Positions 17,976 to 33,300 of a stretch of DNA of 64,000 bases are shown piece by piece. Each line of letters starts with the position of its first letter. Within the stretch, counting starts at the first letter, position 1. Both the position numbers and the translations under genes were made by a program. The notes below the pieces were generated by a model. It had not been told where the DNA came from. It saw only the letters and a list, made by a program, of their open reading frames with translations, and searched no databases. The stretch covers positions 10,047,543-10,111,542 of the forward strand of contig OX457032.1 of NCBI GenBank assembly GCA_949752745.1, in the 5' to 3' direction. Source of the DNA: Protula sp. h YS-2021. Lineage: Eukaryota > Annelida > Polychaeta > Sabellida > Serpulidae.

Positions 17976-18390
17976 TGTGTTGAGTATAAAAATGTGCATA
18001 CAGGTTTGGAACATCCTATCCAGAGCACGGTACGATATTTGTCAAATAAAAGTATATATGTAAAAACAGGAATTTTTCTCCAATTTAATTTGATATCAAA
18101 GAAAAGAAGAACTCCAAAATTTAAATAACGTCCTTTCTTATATGCACTTATCTCGAGCCTTTTGTTGCATACGATTACTTAAACGTGGATTCCTATCCAG
18201 GGTGGTACTAGGCCAGCGTTTAATTAAAAATCGATAAATGATCGGGTGAGGTATATCCAGACCGTGGATAGTCTACCCTGACAGGCGTACTTCAAATGCC
18301 CTGGTAAACTTCAAAGCGGGGGGGGGGGGGTCGTCAAAAATATGTGGACCCTAATTAATTTTAATTTGCGTGGGAAAAATGAAAAAGAGG
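17976..18390. other. Non-coding spacer with a G-run
   Basis: No gene seen. A run of 12 G at about 18319-18330 followed by GTCGTCAAAAATATG is the only notable feature before the satellite begins. Confidence 0.5.
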
Positions 18391-21300
18391 CTATCGACCA
18401 CCCGAAAAATATCACATTTATCATATTGTCGGGTCATATAATTGCTTCCTGCACTTTTAAAGCGAAAATTACAACTTTCTTACACTATCGCCCAATGTTC
18501 CCTATTATCGCCCACCCGAAAAAATATTATATTTATCATATTTTCGGGTCCTAGAATTGTTTCCTGCACTTTTAAAGCGAAATTACAACTTTCTTGGTTT
18601 TTCGCCCAATATTCCCTGATATCGCCCACCCGAAATATATCACATTTATCATATTTTCGGGTCACAGAATTGATCTCTGCACTTTTAAAGCGAAAATTAC
18701 AACTTTATTGCATTATCGCCCAATGTTCCCTATTATCGCCCACACGAAAAATATCATATTTATCATATTTTCGGGTCATAGAATTTATTCCTGCACTTTT
18801 AAAGCGGAAATTACAACTATCTTGCATTATCGTCCAATGTTCCCTATTATCGCCCACCCGAAAAATATTATATTTATTATATTTACGGGACATAGAATTG
18901 ATTCCTGTACTTTTAAAGCGAAAATTACAATTTTCTTACATTATCGCCCAATATTCCCTATTATCGAATACCCGAAAAATATCACATTTTATCATATTTA
19001 CGGGTCATAGAATTGATCCCTGCACTTTTAAAGCGAAAATTACAACTTTCTTGCATTATCGCCCAATGCTCCCTATTATCGCCCACACGAAAAATATCAT
19101 ATTTATCATATTTTCGGGTCATAGAATTGATTCCTGCACTTTTAAAGCGAAAATTACAACTTTCTTACATTTTCGCAAAATGTTCCTTAATATCGCCCAC
19201 CCGAAAAATATTATATTTATCATATTTTCGGGTCCTAGAATTGTTTCCTGCACATTTAAAGCGAAAATTACAACTTTCTTGCAGTATCGACCAATATTCC
19301 CTATTATCGCCCATCCGAAAATATCATATTTATCATATTTTAGGGTCACAGAATTGATTCCTGTACTTTTAAAGCGAAAATTACAACTTTATTGCATTAT
19401 CGCCCAATGCTCCCTATTATCGCCCACACGAAAAATATCACATTTATCATATTTTCGGGTCATAGAATTTATTCCTGCACTTTTAAAGCGAAAATTACAA
19501 CTTTCTTACACTATCGCCCAATGTTCCCTATTATCGCCCACCCGAAAAAATATTATATTTATCATATTTTCGGGTCCTAGAATTGTTTCCTGCACTTTTA
19601 AAGCGAAATTACAACTTTCTTGGTTTTTCGCCCAATATTCCCTGATATCGCCCACCCGAAATATATCACATTTATCATATTTTCGGGTCACAGAATTGAT
19701 CTCTGCACTTTTAAAGCGAAAATTACAACTTTATTGCATTATCGCCCAATGTTCCCTATTATCGCCCACACGAAAAATATCATATTTATCATATTTTCGG
19801 GTCATAGAATTTATTCCTGCACTTTTAAAGCGGAAATTACAACTATCTTGCATTATCGTCCAATGTTCCCTATTATCGCCCACCCGAAAAATATTATATT
19901 TATTATATTTTCGGGACATAGAATTGATTCCTGTACTTTTAAAGCGAAAATTACAATTTTCTTACATTATCGCCCAATATTCCCTATTATCGAATACCCG
20001 AAAAATATCACATTTTATCATATTTACGGGTCATAGAATTGATCCCTGCACTTTTAAAGCGAAAATTACAACTTTCTTGCATTATCGCCCAATGCTCCCT
20101 ATTATCGCCCACACGAAAAATATCATATTTATCATATTTTCGGGTCATAGAATTGATTCCTGCACTTTTAAAGCGAAAATTACAACTTTCTTACATTTTC
20201 GCAAAATGTTCCTTAATATCGCCCACCCGAAAAATATTATATTTATCATATTTTCGGGTCCTAGAATTGTTTCCTGCACATTTAAAGCGAAAATTACAAC
20301 TTTCTTGCAGTATCGACCAATATTCCCTATTATCGCCCATCCGAAAATATCATATTTATCATATTTTAGGGTCACAGAATTGATTCCTGTACTTTTAAAG
20401 CGAAAATTACAACTTTATTGCATTATCGCCCAATGCTCCCTATTATCGCCCACACGAAAAATATCACATTTATCATATTTTCGGGTCATAGAATTTATTC
20501 CTGCACTTTTAAAGCGAAAATTACAACTTTCTTACACTATCGCCCAATGTTCCCTATTATCGCCCACCCGAAAAAATATTATATTTATCATATTTTCGGG
20601 TCCTAGAATTGTTTCCTGCACTTTTAAAGCGAAATTACAACTTTCTTGGTTTTTCGCCCAATATTCCCTGATATCGCCCACCCGAAATATATCACATTTA
20701 TCATATTTTCGGGTCACAGAATTGATCTCTGCACTTTTAAAGCGAAAATTACAACTTTATTGCATTATCGCCCAATGTTCCCTATTATCGCCCACACGAA
20801 AAATATCATATTTATCATATTTTCGGGTCATAGAATTTATTCCTGCACTTTTAAAGCGGAAATTACAACTATCTTGCATTATCGTCCAATGTTCCCTATT
20901 ATCGCCCACCCGAAAAATATTATATTTATCATATTTTCAGGTCCTAGAATTGTTTCCTGCACTTTTAAAGCGAAAATTACAACTTTCTTGCATTATCGCC
21001 CAATGTTCCCTATTATCGCCCACACGAAAAATATCACCTTTGTCATATTTTCGGGTCATAGAATTGATTCCTGCACTTTTAAAGCGAAAATTACAACTTT
21101 CTTGCATTATCGCCAAATGTTCCCTATTATCGCCGACACGAAAAATATCACATTTATCATATTTTCGGGTCATAGAATTGATTATTGCACTTTTAAAGCG
21201 AAAATTACAACTTTCTCACATTATCGCCCAACGTTCCCTATTATCGCCCACCCGAAAAATATCACATTTATCATATTTTGTAGTCATAGAATTGTTTTCT

Positions 21301-24300
21301 GCACTTTTAAAGCGAAAATTACAACTTTCTTGCACTATCGACCAATGTTCCCTATTATCGACCATCCGAAAAAATATCATATTTATCATATTTTAGGGTC
21401 ACAGAATTGATTCCTGCACTTTTAAAGCGAAAATTACAATTTTCTTACATTATCGCCCAATATTCCCTATTATCGCCCACCCGAAAAATATCACATTTAT
21501 CATATTTTCGGGTCATAGAATTGATTCCTGCACTTTTAAAGCGAAAATTACAACTTTCTTGCATTATCGCCCAATGTTCCTTATTATCGCCCATCCAAAA
21601 AATATCATATTTATCAGTTTTTCGGAACATATAATTGATCTCTGCACTTTTAAAGCGAAAATGAGAACTTTCTTGCATTATCGCCCAACATTCCCTATTA
21701 TCGCCCATCGGAAAAATATCACATTTATCATATTTTCGGGTCATAGAATTGTTTCCTGCACTTTTAAAGCGAAAATTACAACTTTCTTACACTATCGCCC
21801 AATGTTCCCTATTATCGCCCACCCGAAAAAATATTATATTTATCATATTTTCGGGTCCTAGAATTGTTTCCTGCACTTTTAAAGCGAAATTACAACTTTC
21901 TTGGTTTTTCGCCCAATATTCCCTGATATCGCCCACCCGAAATATATCACATTTATCATATTTTCGGGTCACAGAATTGATCTCTGCACTTTTAAAGCGA
22001 AAATTACAACTTTATTGCATTATCGCCCAATGTTCCCTATTATCGCCCACACGAAAAATATCACATTTGTCATATTTTCGGGTCATAGAATTGATTCCTG
22101 CACTTTTAAAGCGAAAATTACAACTTTCTTGCATTATCGCCAAATGTTCCCTATTATCGCCGACACGAAAAATATCACATTTATCATATTTTCGGGTCAT
22201 AGAATTGATTATTGCACTTTTTAAGCGAAAATTACAACTTTCTCACATTATCGCCCAACGTTCCCTATTATCGCCCACCCGAAAAATATCACATTTATCA
22301 TATTTTGTAGTCATAGAATTGTTTTCTGCACTTTTAAAGCGAAAATTACAACTTTCTTGCACTATCGACCAATGTTCCCTATTATCGACCATCCGAAAAA
22401 ATATCATATTTATCATATTTTAGGGTCACAGAATTGATTCCTGCACTTTTAAAGCGAAAATTACAATTATCTTACATTATCGCCCAATATTCCCTATTAT
22501 CGCCCACCCGAAAAATATCACATTTATCATATTTTCGGGTCATAGAATTGATTCCTGCACTTTTAAAGCGAAAATTACAACTTTCTTGCATTATCGCCCA
22601 ATGTTTCTTATTATCGCCCATCCAAAAAATATCATATTTATCAGTTTTTCGGAACATATAATTGATCCCTGCACTTTTAAAGCGAAAATGAGAACTTTCT
22701 TGCATTATCGCCCAACATTCCCTATTATCGCCCATCGGAAAAATATCACATTTATCATATTTTCGGGTCATAGAATTGTTTCCTGCACTTTTAAAGCGAA
22801 AATTACAACTTTCCTACACTATCGCCCAATGTTCCCTATTATCGCCCACCCGAAAAATATCACATTTATCATATTTTGTAGTCATAGAATTGTTTTCTGC
22901 ACTTTTAAAGCGAAAATTACAACTTTCTTGCACTATCGACCAATGTTCCCTATTATCGACCATCCGAAAAAATATCATATTTATCATATTTTAGGGTCAC
23001 AGAATTGATTCCTGCACTTTTAAAGCGAAAATTACAATTATCTTACATTATCGCCCAATATTACCTATTATCGCCCACCCGAAAAATATCACATTTATCA
23101 TATTTTCGGGTCATAGAATTGATTCCTGCACTTTTAAAGCGAAAATTACAACTTTCTTGCATTATCGCCCAATGTTCCTTATTATCGCCCATCCAAAAAA
23201 TATCATATTTATCAGTTTTTCGGAACATATAATTGATCCCTGCACTTTTAAAGCGAAAATGAGAACTTTCTTGCATTATCGCCCAACATTCCCTATTATC
23301 GCCCATCGGAAAAATATCACATTTATCATATTTTCGGGTCATAGAATTGTTTCCTGCACTTTTAAAGCGAAAATTACAACTTTCTTACACTATCGCCCAA
23401 TGTTCCCTATTATCGCCCACCCGAAAAAATATTATATTTATCATATTTTCGGGTCCTAGAATTGTTTCCTGCACTTTTAAAGCGAAATTACAACTTTCTT
23501 GGTTTTTCGCCCAATATTCCCTGATATCGCCCACCCGAAATATATCACATTTATCATATTTTCGGGTCACAGAATTGATCTCTGCACTTTTAAAGCGAAA
23601 ATTACAACTTTATTGCATTATCGCCCAATGTTCCCTATTATCGCCCACACGAAAAATATCACATTTGTCATATTTTCGGGTCATAGAATTGATTCCTGCA
23701 CTTTTAAAGCGAAAATTACAACTTTCTTGCATTATCGCCAAATGTTCCCTATTATCGCCGACACGAAAAATATCACATTTATCATATTTTCGGGTCATAG
23801 AATTGATTATTGCACTTTTTAAGCGAAAATTACAACTTTCTCACATTATCGCCCAATGTTCCCTATTATCGCCCACCCGAAAAATATCACATTTATCATA
23901 TTTTGTAGTCATAGAATTGTTTTCTGCACTTTTAAAGCGAAAATTACAACTTTCTTGCACTATCGACCAATGTTCCCTATTATCGACCATCCGAAAAAAT
24001 ATCATATTTATCATATTTTAGGGTCACAGAATTGATTCCTGCACTTTTAAAGCGAAAATTACAATTTTCTTACATTATCGCCCAATATTCCCTATTATCG
24101 CCCACCCGAAAAATATCACATTTATCATATTTTCGGGTCATAGAATTGATTCCTGCACTTTTAAAGCGAAAATTACAACTTTCTTGCATTATCGCCCAAT
24201 GTTTCTTATTATCGCCCATCCAAAAAAATCATATTTATCAGTTTTTCGGAACATATAATTGATCCCTGCACTTTTAAAGCGAAAATGAGAACTTTCTTGC

Positions 24301-27300
24301 ATTATCGCCCAACATTCCCTATTATCGCCCATCGGAAAAATATCACATTTATCATATTTTCGGGTCATAGAATTGTTTCCTGCACTTTTAAAGCGAAAAT
24401 TACAACTTTCTTACACTATCGCCCAATGTTCCCTATTATCGCCCACCCGAAAAAATATTATATTTATCATATTTTCGGGTCCTAGAATTGTTTCCTGCAC
24501 TTTTAAAGCGAAATTACAACTTTCTTGGTTTTTCGCCCAATATTCCCTGATATCGCCCACCCGAAATATATCACATTTATCATATTTTCGGGTCACAGAA
24601 TTGATCTCTGCACTTTTAAAGCGAAAATTACAACTTTATTGCATTATCGCCCAATGTTCCCTATTATCGCCCACACGAAAAATATCATATTTATCATATT
24701 TTCGGGTCATAGAATTGATTCCTGCACTTTTAAAGCGAAAATTACAACTATCTTGCATTATCGCCCAATGTTCCCTATTATCGCCCACCCGAAAAATATT
24801 ATATTTATCATATTTTCGGGACATAGAATTGATTCCTGTACTTTTAAAGCGAAAATTACAATTTTCTTACATTATCGCCCAATATTCCCTATTGTCGAAT
24901 ACCCGAAAAATACCACATTTATCATATTTTCGGGTCATAGAATTGATCCCTGCACTTTTAAAGCGAAAATTGCAACTTTCTTGCATTATCGCCCAATGCT
25001 CCCTATTATCGCCCACACGAAAAATATCATATTTATCATATTTTCGAATCATAGAATTGATTCCTGCACTTTTAAAGCGAAAATTACAACTTTCTTACAT
25101 TTTCGCAAAATGTTCCTTAATATCGCCCACCCGAAAAATATTATATTTATCATATTTTCGGGTCCTAGAATTGTTTCCTGCACATTTAAAGCGAAAATGA
25201 GAACTTTCTTACATTATCGCCCAATGTTCCCTATTATCGCCCACCCGAGAAATATCACATTTATCATATTTTCGGGTCATAGAATTCATTCCTGCACTTT
25301 TAAAGCGAAAAGTACAACTTTCTTGCATTATCGCCCAATGTTCCCTATTATCGCCCATCCAAAAAATAACATATTTATCATATTTTCGGGACATAGAATT
25401 GATTATTGCACTTTTAAAGCGAAAATTACAACTTTCTTACATTTTCGCAATATGTTCCTTAATATCGCCCACCCTAAAAATATTATATTTATCATATTTT
25501 CGGGTCATAGAATTGATTCCTGCACTTTTAAAGCGAAAATTACAACTTTCTCACATTATCGCCCAACGTTCCCTATTATCGCCCACCCGAAAAATATCAC
25601 ATTTATCATATTTTGTAGTCATAGAATTGTTTTCTGCACTTTTAAAGCGAAAATTACAACTTTCTTGCAGTATCGACCAATATTCCCTATTATCGCTCAT
25701 CCGAAAAATATCATATTTATCACATTTTCGGGTCACAGAATTGATTCCTGTACTTTTAAAGCGAAAATTACAACTTTCTTACATTATTGCACAATGTTCC
25801 CTATTATCGCCCATCCGAAAAAATATCATATTTATCATATTTTAGGGTCACAGAATTGATTCCTGCACTTTTAAAGCGAAAATTACAATTTTCTTACATT
25901 ATCGACCAATATTCCCTATTATCGCCCACCCGAAAAATATCACATTTATCATATTTTCGGGTCATAGAATTGATTCCTGCACTTTTAAAGCGAAAATTAC
26001 AACTTTCTTGCATAATCGCCCAATGTTCCTTATTATCGCCCATCCAAAAAATATCATATTTATCAGTTTTTCGGAACATATAATTGATCCCTGCACTTTT
26101 AAAGCGAAAATGAGAACTTTCTTGCATTATCGCCCAATATTCCCTATTATCGCCCATCGGAAAAATATCACATTTATCATATTTTCGGGTCATAGAATTG
26201 TTTCCTGCACTTTTAAAGCGAAAATTACAACTTTCTTACGTTATCGCAAAATGTTCCCTATTATCGCCCACCCGAAAAATATTATATTTATCATATTTTC
26301 GGGTCCTAGAATTGTTTCCTGCACATTTAAAGCGAAAATTACAACTTTCTTGCAGTATCGACCAATATTCCCTATTATCGCTCATCCGAAAAATATCATA
26401 TTTATCATATTTTCGGGTCACAGAATTGATTCCTGCACTTTTAAAGCGAAAATTACAACTTTCTTACATTATCGCCCAATATTCCCTATTATCGCCTACA
26501 CGAAAAATATCACATTTATCATATTTTCGGGTCATAGAATTGATCCTTGTACTTTTAAAGCGAAAATTACAACTTTCTTACATTTTCGCAATATGTTCCT
26601 TAATATAGCCCACCCGAAAAATATTATATTTATCATATTTTCGGGTCCTAGAATTGATCCTTGCACTTTTAAAGCGAAAATTACAACTTTCTTACATCAT
26701 CGCCTGATGTTCCCTATTATCGCCCACCCGAAAAATATCACATTTATCATATTTTCGGGTCATAGAATTCATTCCTGCACTTTTAAAGCGAAAATTACAA
26801 CTTTCTTGCATAATCGCCCAATGTTCCCTATTTTCGCCCATCCAAAAAAATATCATATTTATCATATTTTCGGGACATAGAATTGATCCCTGCACTTTTA
26901 AAGCGAAAATGACAACTTTCTTGCATTATCGCCCAACATTCCCTATTATCGCCCACCCGAAAACTATCACATTTATCATATTTACGGGTCATAGAATTGA
27001 TTCCTGCACTTTTAAAGCGAAAATTACAACTTTCTTGCAATATCGCCCAATGTTCCCTATTATCGCCGACACGAAAAATATCATATTTATCATATTTTCG
27101 GGTCATAGAATTGATTCCTGCACTTTTAAAGCGAAAATTACAACTTTCTCACATTATCGCCCAACGTTCCCTATTATCGCCCACCCGAAAACTATCACAT
27201 TTATCATATTTACGGGTCATAGAATTGATTCCTGCACTTTTAAAGCGAAAATTACAACTTTCTTGCAATATCGCCCAATGTTCCCTATTATCGCCGACAC

Positions 27301-30300
27301 GAAAAATATCATATTTATCATATTTTCGGGTCATAGAATTGATTCCTGCACTTTTAAAGCGAAAATTACAACTTTCTCACATTATCGCCCAACGTTCCCT
27401 ATTATCGCCCACCCGAAAAATATCACATTTATCATATTTTGTAGTCATAGAATTGTTTTCTGCACTTTTAAAGCGAAAATTACAACTTTCTTGCATTATC
27501 GTCCAATGTTCCCTATTATCGACCATCCGAAAAAATATTATATTTATCATATTTTAGGGTCACAGAATTGATTCCTGCACTTTTAAAGCGAAAATTACAA
27601 TTTTCTTACATTATCGACCAATATTCCCTATTATCGCCCACCCGAAAAATATCACATTTATCATATTTTCGGGTCATAGAATTGATTCCTGCACTTTTAA
27701 AGCGAAAATTACAACTTTCTTGCATAATCGCCCAATGTTCCTTATTATCGCCCATCCAAAAAATATCATATTTATCAGTTTTTCGGAACATATAATTGAT
27801 CCCTGCACTTTTAAAGCGAAAATGAGAACTTTCTTGCATTATCGCCCAACATTCCCTATTATCGCCCATCGGAAAAATATCACATTTATCATATTTTCGG
27901 GTCATAGAATTGTTTCCTGCACTTTTAAAGCGAAAATTACAACTTTCTTACATTATCGCAAAATGTTCCCTATTATCGCCCACCCGAAAAATATTATATT
28001 TATCATATTTTCGGGTCCTAGAATTGTATCCTGCACATTTAAAGCGAAAATTACAACTTTCTTGCAGTATCGACCAATATTCCCTATTATCGCTCATCCG
28101 AAAAATATCATATTTATCCTATTTTCGGGTCACAGAATTGATTCCTGCACTTTTAAAGCGAAAATTACAACTTTCTTACATTATCGCCCAATATTCCCTA
28201 TTATCGCCTACACGAAAAATATCACATTTATCATATTTTCGGGTCATAGAATTGATCCTTGTACTTTTAAAGCGAAAATTACAAGTTTCTTGCATTATCG
28301 CCAAATGTTCCCTATTATCGCCGACACGAAAAATATCATATTTATCATATTTTCGGGTCCTACAATTATTTCCTGCACATTTAAAGCGAAAATTACAACT
28401 TTCTTGCAGTATCGCCAGATTATCCCCTATTATCGCCCATCCGAAAAATATCACATTTATCATATTTTCGGGTCATAGAATTGATTCCTGCACTTTTAAA
28501 GCGAAAATTACAACTTTCTTGCATAATCGCCCAATGTTCCTTATTATCGCCCATCCAAAAAATATCATATTTATCAGTTTTTCGGGTCCTAGAATTGTTT
28601 CCTGCACATTTAAAGCGAAAATTACAACTTTCTTACATTTTCGCAATATGTTCCTTAATATCGCCCACCCGAAAAATATTATATTTATCATATTTTCGGG
28701 TCCTAGAAATGATCCTTGCACTTTTAAAGCGAAAATTACAACTTTCTTGCAATATCGCCCAATGTTCCCTATTATCGCCAACACGAAAAATATCATATTT
28801 ATCATATTTTCGGGTCATAGAATTGATTCCTGCACTTTTAAAGCGAAAATTACAACTTTCTCACATTATCGCCCAACGTTCCCTATTATCGCCCACCCGA
28901 AAAATATCACATTTATCATATTTTGTAGTCATAGAATTGTTTTCTGCATTTTTAAAGCGAAAATTACAACTTTCTTGCAGTATCGACCAATATTCCCTAT
29001 TATCGCTCATCCGAAAAATATCATATTTATCATATTTTCGGGTCACAGAATTGATTCCTGTACTTTTAAAGCGAAAATTACAACTTTCTTACATTATTGC
29101 CCAATGTTCCCTATTATCGCCCATCCGAATAAATATCATATTTATCATATTTTAGGGTCACAGAATTGACTCCTGCACTTTTAAAGCGAAAATTACAATT
29201 TTCTTACATTATCGACCAATATTCCCTATTATCGCCCACCCGAAAAATATCACATTTATCATATTTTCGGGTCATAGAATTGATTCCTGCACTTTTAAAG
29301 CGAAAATTACAACTTTCTTGCATAATCGCCCAATGTTCCTTATTATCGCCCATCCAAAAAATATCATATTTATCAGTTTTTCGGAACATATAATTGATCC
29401 CTGCACTTTTAAAGCGAAAATGAGAACTTTCTTGCATTATCGCCCAACATTCCCTATTATCGCCCATCGGAAAAATATCACATTTATCATATTTTCGGGT
29501 CATAGAATTGTTTCCTGCACTTTTAAAGCGAAAATTACAACTTTCTTACATTATCGCAAAATGTTCCCTATTATCGCCCACCCGAAAAATATTATATTTA
29601 TCATATTTTCGGGTCCTAGAATTGTTTCCTGCACATTTTAAGCGAAAATTACAACTTTCTTGCAGTATCGACCAATATTCCCTATTATCGCTCATCCGAA
29701 AAATATCATATTTATCATATTTTCGGGTCACAGAATTGATTCCTGTAGTTTTAAAGCGAAAATTACAACTTTCTTACATTATTGCCCAATGTTCCCTACT
29801 ATCGCCCATCCGAAAAATATCACATTTATCATATTTTCGGGTCACAGAATTGATTCCTGCACTTTTAAAGCGAAAATTACAACTTTCTTACATTATCGCC
29901 CAATATTCCCTATTATCGCCTACACGAAAAATATCACATTTATCATATTTTCGGGTCATAGAATTGATCCTTGTACTTTTAAAGCGAAAATTACAACTTT
30001 CTTACATTTTCGCAATATGTTCCTTAATATCGCCCACCCGAAAAATATTATATTTATCATATTTTCGGGTCCTAGAATTGATCCTTGCACTTTTAAAGCG
30101 AAAATTACAACTTTCTTACATCATCGCCTGATGTTCCCTATTATCGCCCACCCGAAAAATATCACATTTATCATATTTTCGGGTCATAGAATTGATTCCT
30201 GCACTTTTAAAGCGAAAATTACAACTTTCTTGCATAATCGCCCAATGTTCCTTATTATCGCCCATCCAAAAAATATCATATTTATCAGTTTTTCGGAACA

Positions 30301-33300
30301 TATAATTGATCCCTGCACTTTTAAAGCGAAAATGAGAACTTTCTTGCATTATCGCCCAACATTCCCTATTATCGCCCATCGGAAAAATATCACATTTATC
30401 ATATTTTCGGGTCATAGAATTGTTTCCTGCACTTTTAAAGCGAAAATTACAACTTTCTTACATTATCGCAAAATGTTCCCTATTATCGCCCACCCGAAAA
30501 ATATTATATTTATCATATTTTCGGGTCCTAGAATTGTTTCCTGCACATTTAAAGCGAAAATTACAACTTTCTTGCAGTATCGACCAATTTTCCCTATTAT
30601 CGCTCATCCGAAAAATATCATATTTATCATATTTTCGGGTCACAGAATTGATTCCTGCACTTTTAAAGCGAAAATTACAACTTTCTTACATTATCGCCCA
30701 ATATTCCCTATTATCGCCTACACGAAAAATATCACATTTATCATATTTTCGGGTCATAGAATTGATCCTTGTACTTTTAAAGCGAAAATTACAACTTTCT
30801 TGCATTATCGCCAAATGTTCCCTATTATCGCCGACACGAAAAATATCATATTTATCATATTTTCGGGTCATAGAATTGATTATTGCACTTTTAAAGCGAA
30901 AATTACAACTTTCTTACATTATCGCCCCACGCTCCCTATTATCGCCCACCCGAAAAATATCATATTTATCATATTTTCGGGTCATAGAATTGTTTCCTGC
31001 ACTTTTAAAGCGAAAATTACAACTTTATTGCATTATCGCCCAATGATCCCTATTATCGACCATCCGAAAAAATATCATATTTATCATATTTTAGGGACAT
31101 AGAATTGATTCCTGCACTTTAAAGCGAAAATTACAATTTTCTTACATTATCGCCCAATATTCCCTATTATAGCCCACCCGAAAAATATCACATTTATCAT
31201 ATTTTCGGGTCATAGAATTGATTCCTGCACTTTTAAAGCGAAAATTACAACTTTCTTGCATTATCGCAAAATGTTCCCTATTATCGCCCACCCGAAAAAT
31301 ATTATATTTATCATATTTTCGGGTCCTAGAATTGTTTCCTGCACATTTAAAGCGAAAATTACAACTTTCTTGCAGTATCGCCAGATTATCCCCTATTATC
31401 GCCCATCCGAAAAATATCATATTTATCATATTTTCGGGTCACAGAATTGATTCCTGTACTTTTAAAGCGAAAATTACAACTTTCTTGCATTATCGCAAAA
31501 TGTTCCCTATTATCGCCCACCCGAAAAATATCACATTTATCATATTTTCGGGTCATAGAATTGATTCCTGCACTTTTAAAGCGAAAATTACAACTTTCTT
31601 ACATTATCGCTAAATATTCCCTATTATCGCCTACCCGAAAAATATCATATTTATCATATTTTCGGGTCATAGAATTGATTCCTGCACTTTTAAAGCGAAA
31701 ATTACAACTTTCTTACATTTTCGCAAAATGTTCCTTAATATCGCCCACCCGAAAAATATTATATTTATCATATTTTCGGGTCCTAGAATTGATCCTTGCA
31801 CTTTTAAAGCGAAACTTACAACTTTCTTACATTATCGCCCAATGTTCCCTATTATCGCCCACCCTAAAAATATTATATTTATCATATTTTCGGGTCCTAG
31901 AATTGTTTCCTGCACTTTTAAAGCGAAAATTACAACTTTCTTGCTTTATCGCCCAATATTCCCTGTTATCGCCCCCCCCCCCCGTAAAATATCACATTGA
32001 TCATATTTTTGGGTCACAGAATTGATTCCTGCACTTTTAAAGCGAAAATTACAACTTTCTTGCATTATCGCCCAATGTTCCCTATTATCGCCCACACGAA
32101 AAATAGCACATTTATCATATTTTCGGGTCATAGAATTGATTCCTGCAATTTTAAAGCGAAAACTACAGCTTTCTTACATTATCGCCCAATGTTCCCTATT
32201 ATCGACCAAACGAAAAATATCATATTAATCATATTTTCGGGTCATAGAATTGTTTCATGCACTTTTAAAGCGAAAATTACAACTTTCTTGCACTATCGCC
32301 CAATGATCCCTATTATCGACCATCCGAAAAAATATCATATTTATCATATTTTAGGGACATAGAATTGATTCCTGCACTTTAAAGCGAAAATTACAATTTT
32401 CTTACATTATCGCCCAATATTCCCTATTATAGCCCACCCGAAAAATATCACATTTATCATATTTTCGGGTCATAGAATTGATTCCTGCACTTTTAAAGCG
32501 AAAATTACAACTTTCTTGCATTATCGCAGAATGTTCCCTATTATCGCCCATCCAAAAAATATCATATTTATCATATTTTCGGGACATAGAATTGATCCCT
32601 GCACTTTTAAAGCGAAAATTACAACTTTCTTGCATTATCGCCCAATATTCCCTATTATCGGCTATCCGAAAAATATCATATTTATCATATTTTCGTGTTA
32701 TAGAATTGATCCTTGCACTTTTAAAGCGAAAATAACAACTTTCTTACATTATCGCCCAATGTTCCCTATTATCGCCCACCCGAAAAATATTATATTTATC
32801 ATATTTTCGGGTCCTAGAATTGATCCTTGCACTTTTAAAGCGTAAATTACAACTTTCTTACATTATCGCCCAATGTTCCCTATTATCGCCCACCCGAAAA
32901 ATATTATATTTATCATATTTTCGGGTCCTAGAATTGTTTCCTGCACTTTTATAGCGAAAATTACAACTTTCTTGCTTTATCGCCCAATATTCCCTGTTAT
33001 CGCCCCCCCCCGTAAAATATCACATTGATCATATTTTTGGGTCACAGAATTGATTCCTGCACTTTTAAAGCGAAAATTACAACTTTCTTGCATTATCGCC
33101 CAATGTTCCCTATTATCGCCCACACGAAAAATAGCACATTTATCATATTTTCGGGCCATAGAATTGATTCCTGCAATTTTAAAGCGAAAACTACAGCTTT
33201 CTTACATTATCGCCCAATGTTCCCTATTATCGACCAAACGAAAAATATCATATTAATCATATTTTCGGGTCATAGAATTGTTTCCTGCACTTTTAAAGCG

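Noticed and set aside
18319..18350. G-run followed by GTCGTCAAAAATATG, resembling the Polinton G-tract repeats
   Set aside because: Similarity is limited to the G-run and a few bases, so a shared origin is not supported.
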